A stretch of 32,319 nucleotides of DNA from Clostridia bacterium (lineage in GTDB: Bacteria > Bacillota > Clostridia > Oscillospirales > CAG-272): positions 1-32,319 of the forward strand of contig JAFTMG010000037.1 in NCBI GenBank assembly GCA_017452525.1, written 5' to 3'. This document shows, one piece after another, positions 23,171 to 31,225 of this stretch. Position 1 is the stretch's first letter. Each line of letters starts with the position of its first letter. The notes under the pieces were generated by a model that worked only from the letters and a program-made list of their open reading frames with translations, had not been told where the DNA came from and did no database searches. A program made the position numbers and the translations under genes.

Positions 23171-24365
23171 GGGGGTCTCCTTTCCTGATGTTGACACATC
23201 GGTGATAGATATGCACGTATTTCAGCGCGTTGAAGCGCTTGCCGCCCTTGACCTGATAGATGTTGCCGCCGTGGTAGATATTGAGCTTGTTGCGGCCAAG
23301 CACCGCCATGGCGGTCACCTCGTCAAAGGGCAGGAGAAGCGAGGTGCCCTCCCATTCGACCAGAACGCGGTCACCGTAGAGGGAGAATCGTGCTTCCTCG
23401 GCGATCGTCTCCTTGCGCTCGTAGGGAATGACGCGCCGCAGTGCCGCCGTGTCGCGGTAGAGAGGCGCCTCGGTGAGTTGAAGCACGTCCAGCCGGTTGA
23501 TGAAATCCTTTTGGTAGTCATACCACTCCGCCACAAAGGTGAAGGGAAACTCGAAGCCGATGCCCTCCAGCCGCTTGTCGGGCAGATAGCGGATCTGCTT
23601 GCGGCAGTTCAGGCAGGTCACGGTATCCCCGTGGCTCTCAAAGGTGGTCAGTCCGCAATCGGGGCAGACGTAGACGGCACGCTCCAGATATTCGGCGCGT
23701 TTCTTGTGGTGAAATCCCGCGTCCGCCTTCGCCTCGTCCACGTGAAGTCCGTCACGAATGATGGCAAACAGCTCGTCATCGGTCAGGGAGGCGTATTCCT
23801 CCGGTGGAATGACGCGGGAGACGTAGCTGTGCATCTTGCCGCGGCGCACCACGTCGCTCCAGCGGGGCTCCACGCCGTAGCCGCCCTCAATGCGGTAGAG
23901 GACGATGGGCAGACCCAGCTTGCGGGCGAGGGGCGCGATGGAGGGGCTCATGTATTCGGTCCTGCCGCTGTAGGTACGGTTGCCCTCGGGCGCGATGGCA
24001 ATGGTGCCGCCCTCCTTGGCAACGCGGATGCAGTTAAGGATCGCCTTGACGTCGGTCGTCTGTTTTTTGATGGGAATGGGCTCGACCAGATAGCGGATGA
24101 GCGGGGAGACCCAGCCAAGAGAGAAGATGTCCTCGGTCGCCATGTAATAGACGGGACCGCGGAAGGACATACCCACAAAGAACTGATCGAAGGGGGTCTG
24201 ATGATTGAGCAGGATGAGATAGGGGCGTTTTTCCTGCGCCTTGAATTTGTCGATGCGTATACCGTAATGCAGGCGGGTATACAGCTTCATGGGAAAGTAT
24301 AAGAGATTTCGTACCACGCGGTGGCGGAATTTCAGCCATTTTTTCTTTTTGCTTTTTTGCTTCAT
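23148..24365 (-). CDS. PlsC-type acyltransferase with C-terminal zinc ribbon
   Basis: This encodes 405 residues. The N-terminal 210 residues form a 1-acylglycerol-3-phosphate acyltransferase domain: NHQTPFD (H55, D60) is the catalytic HX4D, EGNRTYSGRT (127-136) the phosphate-binding EGTR block, and PIPIKK lies between them. It should acylate a lysophospholipid at the membrane. It is longer than a plain PlsC: a zinc ribbon follows (C234-x2-C237, C251-x2-C254), then about 140 residues of beta-rich sequence ending in a PH-like stretch (LYGDRVLVEWEG...LLLPFDEVTAMAV). ATG 24365 has AGGAGGG 6 bases away; an upstream in-frame ATG at 24401 lacks one. The gene overlaps the GltS-like gene downstream. 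Confidence 0.88.
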   Translation of the reverse strand: MKQKSKKKKWLKFRHRVVRNLLYFPMKLYTRLHYGIRIDKFKAQEKRPYLILLNHQTPFDQFFVGMSFRGPVYYMATEDIFSLGWVSPLIRYLVEPIPIKKQTTDVKAILNCIRVAKEGGTIAIAPEGNRTYSGRTEYMSPSIAPLARKLGLPIVLYRIEGGYGVEPRWSDVVRRGKMHSYVSRVIPPEEYASLTDDELFAIIRDGLHVDEAKADAGFHHKKRAEYLERAVYVCPDCGLTTFESHGDTVTCLNCRKQIRYLPDKRLEGIGFEFPFTFVAEWYDYQKDFINRLDVLQLTEAPLYRDTAALRRVIPYERKETIAEEARFSLYGDRVLVEWEGTSLLLPFDEVTAMAVLGRNKLNIYHGGNIYQVKGGKRFNALKYVHIYHRCVNIRKGDPHEQFLGL

Positions 24366-24425
24366 GGACCCTCCTGCCGTACTCGGTGTATCGGTAAGCA
24401 CTGCTTACTGAATATTCTATTTTAT

Positions 24426-24454
24426 ATTATATGGGCAAACGTGCCAAAAGTCAA
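24426..24454 (-). promoter_or_regulatory. Sigma-A promoter of acyltransferase/GltS-like operon
   Basis: On the minus strand TTGACT (24449-24454), 17 bases, TATAAT (24426-24431), about 60 bases upstream of the start codon. Confidence 0.88.
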
Positions 24455-24536
24455 GGGAAAACTGTTTTTTTACCCAAAGTGGGGGAGAAGGCAAGCGAAA
24501 AATCTCTTTCAGGCTGTTGATGAGGGGGTGCGATGC

Positions 24537-24665
24537 TCAAATTGGGGTTTGTCGGGGTGGAGGTATTGGGGCGCGGATAAAGGCAGGGCAGAGCCCTGCC
24601 TTCGTCCGCGCCCGCTAAACATCCAATTGGACCCCCCTCAAACCGTTCGCGAATCCCCAATTTGA
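24537..24665 (+). repeat. Intergenic repeat copy C, 129 bp with perfect 11-bp terminal inverted repeats
   Basis: TCAAATTGGGG (24537-24547) and CCCCAATTTGA (24655-24665) are exact inverted copies at the ends. The left half matches copies A and D (TCGGGGTGGAGGTAT...GGCGCGGA). Inside is a long stem of about 20 positions (arms near 24572-24591 and 24595-24614) around AGA. No transposase is encoded, so it has the form of a MITE or a mobile hairpin element. Confidence 0.82.
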
Positions 24666-24787
24666 AGCTTCTCCACAATCCGAAACGAAATCCCCGTCTT
24701 TGGGGCGCCGGGTGGCGTTATCCGTCGGGGAGCGGCGGATGCCTGTTGCGTGCGGAACCGTAAAACGCGCTTTTTTTCACTTTTACT

Positions 24788-24816
24788 TTGACAATGCGGT
24801 GCGGATGTGCTATAAT
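24788..24816 (+). promoter_or_regulatory. Consensus sigma-A promoter of the importer/molybdenum hydroxylase operon
   Basis: TTGACA (24788-24793), 17 bases, TATAAT (24811-24816): full consensus. It is the only promoter I can see for the seven overlapping genes up to 31788. No palindromic operator was recognised beside it. Confidence 0.9.
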
Positions 24817-24870
24817 GGATTTAAATACGATCGACAGACCACTTTGTCGGATAAAAGAAGGAGACCGAAT

Positions 24871-25878
24871 ATGAAAACCCGTATTTTAGCTATGCTTCTC
24901 GCGCTATGTATGCTCGTGTCGCTCATCTCTTGCGGCAAGTCGCCCGAGCAGGAGCAGGGGCCCATCACGCTGACCGATCAGTGCGGACGCACCGTGACGC
25001 TGGATGAGCCGGCGCAGACGATCGTCAGCTGTTATTACGTTTCCTCCTACGCCGTGATGGCGCTGGGGCTTTCCGAGCGTCTGGTCGGCATTGAAAATAA
25101 AGCGGCAAGCCGCCCCATTTACGGCATGAGCGCGCCGCAGTTCCTTGAGCTGCCCGCGGTGGGTACCATGAAGGAGTCCAACGTAGAGCTGATCGCCTCC
25201 CTCGCGCCCGATCTGGTCATCATGCCGAAGAAGCTGGCAGAGTCTGCCGAAACGCTGACCGGGTTGGGTCTGAAGGTCATTCTGGTGGACCCCGAAAACC
25301 ACGGGGCACTCTGTGAGATGCTTTCCCTCATCGGCAAGGCTTGCGGCGTATCCGCGCAGGCGGAGAAGCTGATCGCCTACTACGATACCCAAATGAATAC
25401 GCTGGAGACGCTGACGAAGGACGCGGCAAAGCCCGTCGTCTACATGGGCGGTAACTCCTCCTATCTGACCACGGCACCTGCCGCTATGTATCAAAGCTCG
25501 CTGATCACGCTGGCAGGCGGTGTCAACGCCGGCACCGCGCTGGAGGGTGATTATTGGGCAGAGGTGTCCTATGAAACGGTGCTGAGCTACGATCCCGACG
25601 TGATCGTTATCCCCTCGGGTGCCGACTATACCGCGGAGGATATCCGCAATGACGCCCAGCTTGCCTCGCTGAAGGCGGTCAAGAACGGTGCCATCTATAC
25701 CATGCCCTCGGGCATTGAGGAGTGGGACTCTCCCATTCCCTCGGGTATTCTCGGCGCCATGTGGCTGACCTCTGTGCTTCACCCGGCGCTTTACAGCGCC
25801 GAGACCTTTGCGGCGGATGCCACGGCATTTTATGAGACCTTCTACGGCTTTGCGCCCGATGGCGCGCTTCTGAAATGA
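24871..25878 (+). CDS. ABC importer substrate-binding lipoprotein (BtuF/FepB-type, PF01497-like)
   Basis: This encodes 335 residues. A signal peptide ends in LISC with C21, so the protein is anchored on the outside of the membrane. The mature part follows the two-lobe periplasmic-binding pattern of iron-siderophore, cobalamin and molybdate binders: QCGRTVTLDEPAQTIVSCYY near the start, YDPDVIVIPSG in the second lobe and a helical backbone between. ATG 24871 follows AAGAAGGAGA; the frame opens earlier at 24700, inside the promoter region. Its stop overlaps the permease start (ATGA). The ligand is not visible from motifs. Because the same transcript encodes a molybdenum hydroxylase, molybdate or tungstate is my first guess, with iron or cobalamin as alternatives. 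Confidence 0.9.
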   Translation: MKTRILAMLLALCMLVSLISCGKSPEQEQGPITLTDQCGRTVTLDEPAQTIVSCYYVSSYAVMALGLSERLVGIENKAASRPIYGMSAPQFLELPAVGTMKESNVELIASLAPDLVIMPKKLAESAETLTGLGLKVILVDPENHGALCEMLSLIGKACGVSAQAEKLIAYYDTQMNTLETLTKDAAKPVVYMGGNSSYLTTAPAAMYQSSLITLAGGVNAGTALEGDYWAEVSYETVLSYDPDVIVIPSGADYTAEDIRNDAQLASLKAVKNGAIYTMPSGIEEWDSPIPSGILGAMWLTSVLHPALYSAETFAADATAFYETFYGFAPDGALLK

Positions 25879-26906
25879 GTGAAAAGTGTGACCGCCGCCT
25901 CTGCGGTGTGTTTGCCGCGGTGCTACTGTTGCTGGCGGTGCTGCTGGTGCTGTCCGTCTGTGTCGGTGCCTATCCGCTGACCGTTGCCGACGCGGTGACG
26001 GCTCTTTGCGAGATGTTTTTGCCGCGTGACGTACAAGCGATGCCGACCCGTGTGTTCTGGAGCCTCCGTGTCCCCAGAACGGCGACGGCACTTCTGTCGG
26101 GTACGGTGCTCGGTCTTTGCGGCGCCATTTATCAACTGGTATTCCGAAGCCCCCTGGCATCCCCCGATCTGACGGGAATCGCTTCGGGGGCTTCCTTCGG
26201 TGCGGCACTTGCCATCGTGCTGGGCGTCGGCTCCTCCGCGGCGCGCATGGGCTTTGCTTTTTTGGGGGGCTTGCTTTCCCTGGTCCTCGTCCTGCTTCTG
26301 GTGAGCGCGGCGGGGGGAGAGCGGATCGGTACCTATATCTTGTCGGGCATCGTCATCTCCGCCGTGGCGGACGCGGGGCTGATGATCCTCAAAACGCTGG
26401 CAGATCCCGAGCGTCAGCTCGCCGCCATCGATTTCTGGACCATGGGCAGCCTTGCCGCCGTCTCGGCGGAAAAGGCGATCCCGCTCTTTGCCGTCGCCTT
26501 GCCGGCGGTGATCCTTCTTCTGCTGTTCCACCGCCCCGTGACCATGCTCTCTCTGGGCGGTGACGAATGCCGTGCCATGGGGCTTTCCCCCAACGTCTGG
26601 CGCGCACTTCTGCTCTCGTTGGCAACCCTTGCCGTGTCTGCCTCGGTGTCCGTCACCGGCACCATCGGCTTTGTGGGCTTGACGGCGCCGCATATCGCGC
26701 GCCTGCTGATCCGCCGTCGGGGCGGTGCCTATCTGTTCCTTTCCGCCTGTCTGGGCGGCGTCATCCTCACGGCGGCGGATCTTGCCGCCCGCACGGTGGG
26801 GGGCGGGGCAGAGCTGCCCATCAGTATTTTCACCGTTGCCGCAGGTGTCCCCGTTCTGGTGGTCCTGCTGTGCGCGGAGGGAAGGAGGCGGCAGACGTGG
26901 AGCTGA
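25875..26906 (+). CDS. FecCD/BtuC-type ABC importer permease
   Basis: This encodes 343 residues with about ten hydrophobic segments, the type II importer permease fold shared by BtuC, FepD and MolB. Family landmarks are SLRVPRTATALLSGTVLGLCG, the ASPDLTGIASGASFGAALA block, GDECRAMGLSPN (coupling-helix region contacting the ATPase) and GTIGFVGLTAPHIARLLI near the C-terminus. It forms a homodimeric channel with two copies of the next gene product. The start overlaps the binding-protein stop by four bases, and its end overlaps the ATPase gene by ten. Confidence 0.95.
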   Translation: MSEKCDRRLCGVFAAVLLLLAVLLVLSVCVGAYPLTVADAVTALCEMFLPRDVQAMPTRVFWSLRVPRTATALLSGTVLGLCGAIYQLVFRSPLASPDLTGIASGASFGAALAIVLGVGSSAARMGFAFLGGLLSLVLVLLLVSAAGGERIGTYILSGIVISAVADAGLMILKTLADPERQLAAIDFWTMGSLAAVSAEKAIPLFAVALPAVILLLLFHRPVTMLSLGGDECRAMGLSPNVWRALLLSLATLAVSASVSVTGTIGFVGLTAPHIARLLIRRRGGAYLFLSACLGGVILTAADLAARTVGGGAELPISIFTVAAGVPVLVVLLCAEGRRRQTWS

Positions 26907-27670
26907 AGCTGAATCACGTGTCCGTCAGCTACGGCAGGCGGCAGATCCTGCGGGAGCTGGACCTGACCGTCCGCGGCGGTGAGATCCTCGCCGTATTGGG
27001 CGAGAACGGCAGCGGCAAGACGACGCTGCTGCGCGCCATTGCGGGCAACGTTCCTCTGCGGGAGGGAAGCGTGTTATGGGACGGGCAGGATCTTGCCGCC
27101 TGCGGTATCCGCAAGCGCGCCTCACTGGTGGCGACCATGTCTCAGGAGCTGACGGCAGAGCCGGGGCTTTGCGGCATGGATCGGATCGAAATGGGCTTTT
27201 TCCCTGAAAAAGGACTGTTTGGCAGGCTGAGCGCGGCGGAACGGGAGGAGATCCGCGAAATGGCGCACGCCTTCGGCATTGGACATCTGCTCGCGCGGGA
27301 TCTGGCATCCATGAGCGCGGGCGAGCGGCAGATGATCTTTCTGTGCGGCGCGGCGGTGCGGAAAACGCCCGTCCTGTTGCTGGACGAGCCCTCCTCCGCC
27401 CTGGATTTCAATCGGACCGAGCGTCTGTTCTCTCTTCTGCACCGCCTTGCGGGGGAGGGGAGAGTGATCCTGACCGTCCTGCACGACCCGACCCTTGCCC
27501 TGCGGCACGCCACGGCGATCCTGCCGATGCGCGGCGGGCAGGCGGAGCGGATTGAATTGCGTGACACGGCGGACGAAAGGATCGAGCAGACCCTTCGCAC
27601 GCTTTATCCGGGACTTCGGATCCACCGCGATCCGCTCTTCTGTTATACCGAGACCCAAATGATGAAATGA
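26897..27670 (+). CDS. ABC importer ATPase (FepC/BtuD-type)
   Basis: This encodes 257 residues from GTG 26897, with GGAGG about 8 bases upstream and inside the end of the permease gene. Walker A is GENGSGKT (35-42), the Q-loop region is TMSQE, the signature is SAGERQ (140-145, variant of LSGGQ) and Walker B is VLLLDEP (159-165), followed by SSALD and an H-loop at VLHDPTLAL. It powers the importer formed with the two preceding products. The variant signature with Ala in place of the first Gly is common in this subfamily. The stop at 27668-27670 overlaps an ATG at 27667. Confidence 0.95.
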   Translation: MELKLNHVSVSYGRRQILRELDLTVRGGEILAVLGENGSGKTTLLRAIAGNVPLREGSVLWDGQDLAACGIRKRASLVATMSQELTAEPGLCGMDRIEMGFFPEKGLFGRLSAAEREEIREMAHAFGIGHLLARDLASMSAGERQMIFLCGAAVRKTPVLLLDEPSSALDFNRTERLFSLLHRLAGEGRVILTVLHDPTLALRHATAILPMRGGQAERIELRDTADERIEQTLRTLYPGLRIHRDPLFCYTETQMMK

Positions 27671-27681
27671 AGGTGGATAGT

Positions 27682-28464
27682 ATGTTGACGATAGACCGTT
27701 ATCTGCGCGCCTCGTCGCTGGAAGAGGCATATGAGGCGGCGCAAAAGAAAAACAGCGCGGTGCTGGGCGGTATGCTCTGGCTGAGGCTGAGCCACCGCCA
27801 TGTGAGTACCGCCATCGATCTGTCCGCGCTGGGGCTTTGCGGCGTGGAGGATCTGGGCGACCGCTACCGCATCGGTGCCTATACCACACTCCGTATGCTG
27901 GAGACCCACGAGGGCTTGCACCGTGATTTCGGTGGCGTGATCGGAGACGCGCTCCGCGATATCGTGGGCGTCCAGTTCCGAAATCTCGCCACGGTGGGCG
28001 GCAGTGTCTTCGGGCGCTTCGGCTTTTCCGACGTGGTCACTGTCTTTTTGGCACTGGGGGCTTCTGTGGAGCTGTATCCGAGCGGTACCGTGTCCTTGGA
28101 GACCTTCTGCGGCATGCGCGGAGTCAAGGATATCCTGACCCATGTGATCCTGCCCAAGCGGCAGGTGCGTACGGCGTACCGCGCGATGCGGAATACCGCC
28201 ACCGATTTTCCGTCCCTGAACGTTTGCGCGGTGCTGGCGGAGGATGCGCTGACCGTGACGGTGGGTGCCCGCCCCCTTTGCGCGGTGGCGTACCGTTTGC
28301 CTGCCGCGGGCGCGGGGACGGCGGAGGAGATCGCCGAAAAGATTGCCAAGGAGACGGTATTCGCCTCCAACAGCCGCGCGTCGGAGACCTACCGCCGGCA
28401 CCTTTGCCGCGTGTTGGTCGCCCGTGCGGTCGATGACGTTTACGGAAAGGGAGGCGAGAGCTGA
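27682..28464 (+). CDS. FAD-binding (medium) subunit of a xanthine dehydrogenase-family hydroxylase
   Basis: This encodes 260 residues, slightly short for the CoxM/XdhB family. The first FAD pyrophosphate loop is LGGMLWLRL and the second is ATVGGSVFGRFGFSD; the C-terminal lobe has the CO-dehydrogenase flavoprotein C-terminal pattern ending ASNSRASETYRRHLCRVLV. It passes electrons from the 2Fe-2S subunit to an acceptor. ATG 27682 is chosen because AAGGTGG ends 6 bases before it; ATG 27667, overlapping the ATPase stop as ATGA, is possible and would add five residues. The stop overlaps the next start (TGATG). Gene order medium-small-large is the coxMSL order. Confidence 0.93.
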   Translation: MLTIDRYLRASSLEEAYEAAQKKNSAVLGGMLWLRLSHRHVSTAIDLSALGLCGVEDLGDRYRIGAYTTLRMLETHEGLHRDFGGVIGDALRDIVGVQFRNLATVGGSVFGRFGFSDVVTVFLALGASVELYPSGTVSLETFCGMRGVKDILTHVILPKRQVRTAYRAMRNTATDFPSLNVCAVLAEDALTVTVGARPLCAVAYRLPAAGAGTAEEIAEKIAKETVFASNSRASETYRRHLCRVLVARAVDDVYGKGGES

Positions 28465-28928
28465 TGGAGATCACCTTGACACTCAACGGCAGACGGATCA
28501 CGGCGTCGGTCGCCGCCGATACCGTGTTGCTGGATTTTCTTCGCGCCCACGGATGCGCCAGCGTCAAGTGCGGCTGTGAGACCTCGGGGTGCGGTCTGTG
28601 TACCGTTTTTCTCGATGATACGCCGGTGCTTTCCTGCTCGGTGCTGGCGGTGCGTGCCGACGGTCACCGCGTGACTACGCTGGAGGGTCTGGAGGCGGAG
28701 GCATCGGAATTTGTTACCTTCATTGCCGATCAGGGTGCCGAGCAATGCGGTTTCTGCAATCCCGGCTTTGTGATGAACACCATTGCCCTCCTTCGGGAAA
28801 ACCCCGACCCGACAGACGAGGAGATCCGTGCCTATCTGGCGGGCAATCTTTGCCGTTGCTCGGGATATGAGGGACAGACGCGGGGCATCCGCGCCTATCT
28901 GAATGCGAAAAAGGAGGGGAGACTGTGA
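28464..28928 (+). CDS. 2Fe-2S (small) subunit of a xanthine dehydrogenase-family hydroxylase
   Basis: This encodes 154 residues, the standard length. The N-terminal plant-type ferredoxin domain holds one cluster (C38, C43, C46, C58 in GCETSGCGLC...SC). The C-terminal four-helix domain holds the second (C95-x2-C98 in QCGFCNPGF, C130-x-C132 in NLCRCSGY). Both cysteine sets are complete. It carries electrons from the molybdenum centre to FAD. The start overlaps the FAD-subunit stop by one base and the stop overlaps the large-subunit GTG start by four, so the three subunits are made in step. Confidence 0.97.
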   Translation: MEITLTLNGRRITASVAADTVLLDFLRAHGCASVKCGCETSGCGLCTVFLDDTPVLSCSVLAVRADGHRVTTLEGLEAEASEFVTFIADQGAEQCGFCNPGFVMNTIALLRENPDPTDEEIRAYLAGNLCRCSGYEGQTRGIRAYLNAKKEGRL

Positions 28929-31225
28929 GCGGACCGTTGAAAACGGTGGGAAAGGGCGTTCGGAAAAAGGACGCCATGCAGCTTTTGTTGGGAAAGCCTG
29001 CCTACGTGGATGATGTGACCCCCTCGGACTGTCTGGTGGTCAAGGTCCTGCGCAGTCCCCACGCCAACGCGCGGATCCGTGAGATCCGCACCGATATTGC
29101 CCGCAAGGTGCCGGGGATCGTAGCGGTCTATACCTACGAGGACGTGCCCGGGAAGCGGTTCACCATGGCGGGGCAGACTTATCCCGAGCCCTCGCCCTAT
29201 GACCGTCTGATCCTGGACCGTCATCTGCGCTTTGTGGGAGACGCCGTTGCCATTGTGGCGGGCGAGGATGAGCGGGCGGTGGATCGCGCCCTGCGCATGA
29301 TCAAGGTCAGCTACGAGGTGCTTGCGCCTCTGCTGGACTTCCGTGCCGCCAAGGACAGCGAGATCCTGGTCCACCCGGAGGAGAGCTGGCACGCGCTGTG
29401 CGACGTGGGTGCCGACAACCGCCGCAATCTCTGCGCCGCGGGCGTGGAGTCGGATGGCGACGTGGATGCGGTGATGTCCTCCTGCGAGGTCGTTCTGGAG
29501 CGTACCTTCCATACCCAAGCCTGTCATCAGGCGATGATGGAGACCTTCCGCACCTATACCGAGATCGACGCTTACGGGCGGTTGCACGTTGTCAGTTCCA
29601 CTCAGATCGTTTTCCACGCGCGCCGCATCCTGGCGCACGCGTTGGATATTCCCAAGTCGATGATCCACGTGGAGAAGCCGCGTATCGGCGGCGGATTCGG
29701 CGCCAAGCAGACGCTGGTGGCGGAGATCTATCCCGCCTTCGTCACGTGGAAGACGAAGCGCGCCGCCAAGATGATCTATACGAGAGAGGAATGCCAGGTT
29801 GCCGGTTCGCCCCGCCATGAGATGGAGGTGACGGTGAAGCTGGGCGCCGACCGTGACGGTACGGTCCGCGCGCTGGACGTTTACACCCTCTCCAACACGG
29901 GTGCTTACGGTGAGCACGGGCCCACCACCGTGGGACTTTCGGGACACAAATCCATCCCGCTGTATACCGGCTCTCTGCAGGCGTTCCGCTTTGCCTATGA
30001 TGTGGTCTATACCAATGTGGAGTCGGCAGGTGCCTATCGCGGCTACGGTGCCACGCAGGGCATCTTCGCGGTGGAATCTCTCGTCAATGAGCTGGCGGAG
30101 ACGCTGGGGATGGACCCGGTGGAGATCCGCATGAAAAACATGGTCCGTCAGGGGCAGATCATGCCCGCCTACTACAACGAGCCCGCCTCCGCCTGCACGC
30201 TGGACCGCTGTATGCAGCAGTGTGCTGCCTCCTTCGGTTGGGCGGAGAAATACCCCGTGCGCCGTATGGCAAACGGAAAGATCCGCGCCGCAGGCGTTGC
30301 CATGGCAATGCAGGGCTCGGGCATCTCGGGCGTGGACGTGGGCTCGGCATCCGTCAAGCTGAACGACGACGGATTTTACGTGCTGCGCATCGGCGCGGCG
30401 GATATGGGAACCGGCTGTGATACCATTCTGGCGCAAATGACGGCGGAATGTATGGATTGCTCGGTGGAGGACGTGACCGTCTTCGGTGCCGACTCCGATG
30501 CCTCTCCCTACGATTCCGGCTCCTACGCCTCCTCTACCACCTACGTGACCGGTCGCGCGGTGGAAAAGGCGTGCCTTGAGCTGAAGGAGAAGATCTGCGC
30601 GTTGGCGGCGGAGATGCTCGGCTGTCCCGCCTCTGAGGTGGTCTTCCGCGGCCGTGAGGTGGCGCGGGCAGACGGAAGAGCTTCGGTCAGCCTGGCGGAT
30701 ATTGCCACCAAGTCCATGTGCGGCAATACCCTTGCCACTGAGTCCACCTCCTCTCACTCCTCTCCCGTCTCGCCCCCGCCCTTTATGGCAGGCATGGCGG
30801 AGATCGAGCTGGACCCGCTGACGGGCAAGGTGGAGGTGCTGAATTATCAGGCGGTCATCGACTGCGGCACCGTAGTCAACCCGAATCTGGCAAGGATTCA
30901 GACCGAGGGGGGACTGGTGCAGGGCATCGGCATGACGCTGACCGAGAATATCCGATACGATGATAAGGGCTATCTCAACGAGCGCTCTCTGATGCAATAC
31001 AAGATCCCCACCCGTCTGGAAACGGGACGGCTGGCGGTGGAGTTTGCCCCCAGCTATGAGGAAAGCGGTCCCTTCGGTGCCAAATCCATCGGCGAGATCG
31101 TGATCAATACCCCCGCGCCTGCCATTGCCCACGCTATTTACCGTGCCACGGGGCATTGGTACCGTGAGCTGCCCATCCTGCCCGAGCGGATCGCGTTGGA
31201 TCTGGCGTCGGAGGAGTCGGTATGA
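28925..31225 (+). CDS. Molybdopterin-binding (large) subunit of a xanthine dehydrogenase-family hydroxylase
   Basis: This encodes 766 residues from GTG, the common length for this subunit. An N-terminal aldehyde-oxidase/xanthine-dehydrogenase hammerhead domain (about 15-130) precedes the cofactor-binding domain: GGGFGAK (255-261), AYRGYGATQG (370-379) and QGIGMTLTE, with the probable catalytic base E724 in SIGEI. AYRGYG in place of AYxCSFR excludes a form I CO dehydrogenase. Such enzymes hydroxylate purines, other N-heterocycles or aldehydes with water; the substrate is not readable here. No XdhC-like sulfuration factor is next to it. The MocA-like gene downstream suggests a cytosine-dinucleotide form of the cofactor. 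Confidence 0.95.
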   Translation: MSGPLKTVGKGVRKKDAMQLLLGKPAYVDDVTPSDCLVVKVLRSPHANARIREIRTDIARKVPGIVAVYTYEDVPGKRFTMAGQTYPEPSPYDRLILDRHLRFVGDAVAIVAGEDERAVDRALRMIKVSYEVLAPLLDFRAAKDSEILVHPEESWHALCDVGADNRRNLCAAGVESDGDVDAVMSSCEVVLERTFHTQACHQAMMETFRTYTEIDAYGRLHVVSSTQIVFHARRILAHALDIPKSMIHVEKPRIGGGFGAKQTLVAEIYPAFVTWKTKRAAKMIYTREECQVAGSPRHEMEVTVKLGADRDGTVRALDVYTLSNTGAYGEHGPTTVGLSGHKSIPLYTGSLQAFRFAYDVVYTNVESAGAYRGYGATQGIFAVESLVNELAETLGMDPVEIRMKNMVRQGQIMPAYYNEPASACTLDRCMQQCAASFGWAEKYPVRRMANGKIRAAGVAMAMQGSGISGVDVGSASVKLNDDGFYVLRIGAADMGTGCDTILAQMTAECMDCSVEDVTVFGADSDASPYDSGSYASSTTYVTGRAVEKACLELKEKICALAAEMLGCPASEVVFRGREVARADGRASVSLADIATKSMCGNTLATESTSSHSSPVSPPPFMAGMAEIELDPLTGKVEVLNYQAVIDCGTVVNPNLARIQTEGGLVQGIGMTLTENIRYDDKGYLNERSLMQYKIPTRLETGRLAVEFAPSYEESGPFGAKSIGEIVINTPAPAIAHAIYRATGHWYRELPILPERIALDLASEESV

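Larger units (their letters stand above)
24366..24870. other. 505-base gene-free stretch between divergent operons
   Basis: It holds the acyltransferase promoter (24426-24454, minus), a TIR-bounded repeat (24537-24665) and the importer/hydroxylase promoter (24788-24816, plus). The part at 24666-24780 is GC-rich and lies upstream of that promoter; I see no gene or recognised RNA in it. A 75-codon frame on the minus strand here is made of the repeat and has no ribosome site. Confidence 0.75.

Noticed and set aside
24451..24678. 75-codon minus-strand frame in the intergenic region
   Set aside because: It consists mostly of repeat copy C and has no ribosome site or promoter of its own.
28895..31156. 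753-codon open frame opposite the molybdopterin subunit gene
   Set aside because: Antisense shadow of a gene with clear hydroxylase motifs; high GC at third positions leaves the reverse frame open.
28925..31225. Carbon monoxide dehydrogenase (CoxL) for the large subunit
   Set aside because: Gene order is coxMSL-like, but the active-site loop reads AYRGYGATQG and lacks the AYxCSFR signature of form I CO dehydrogenase.
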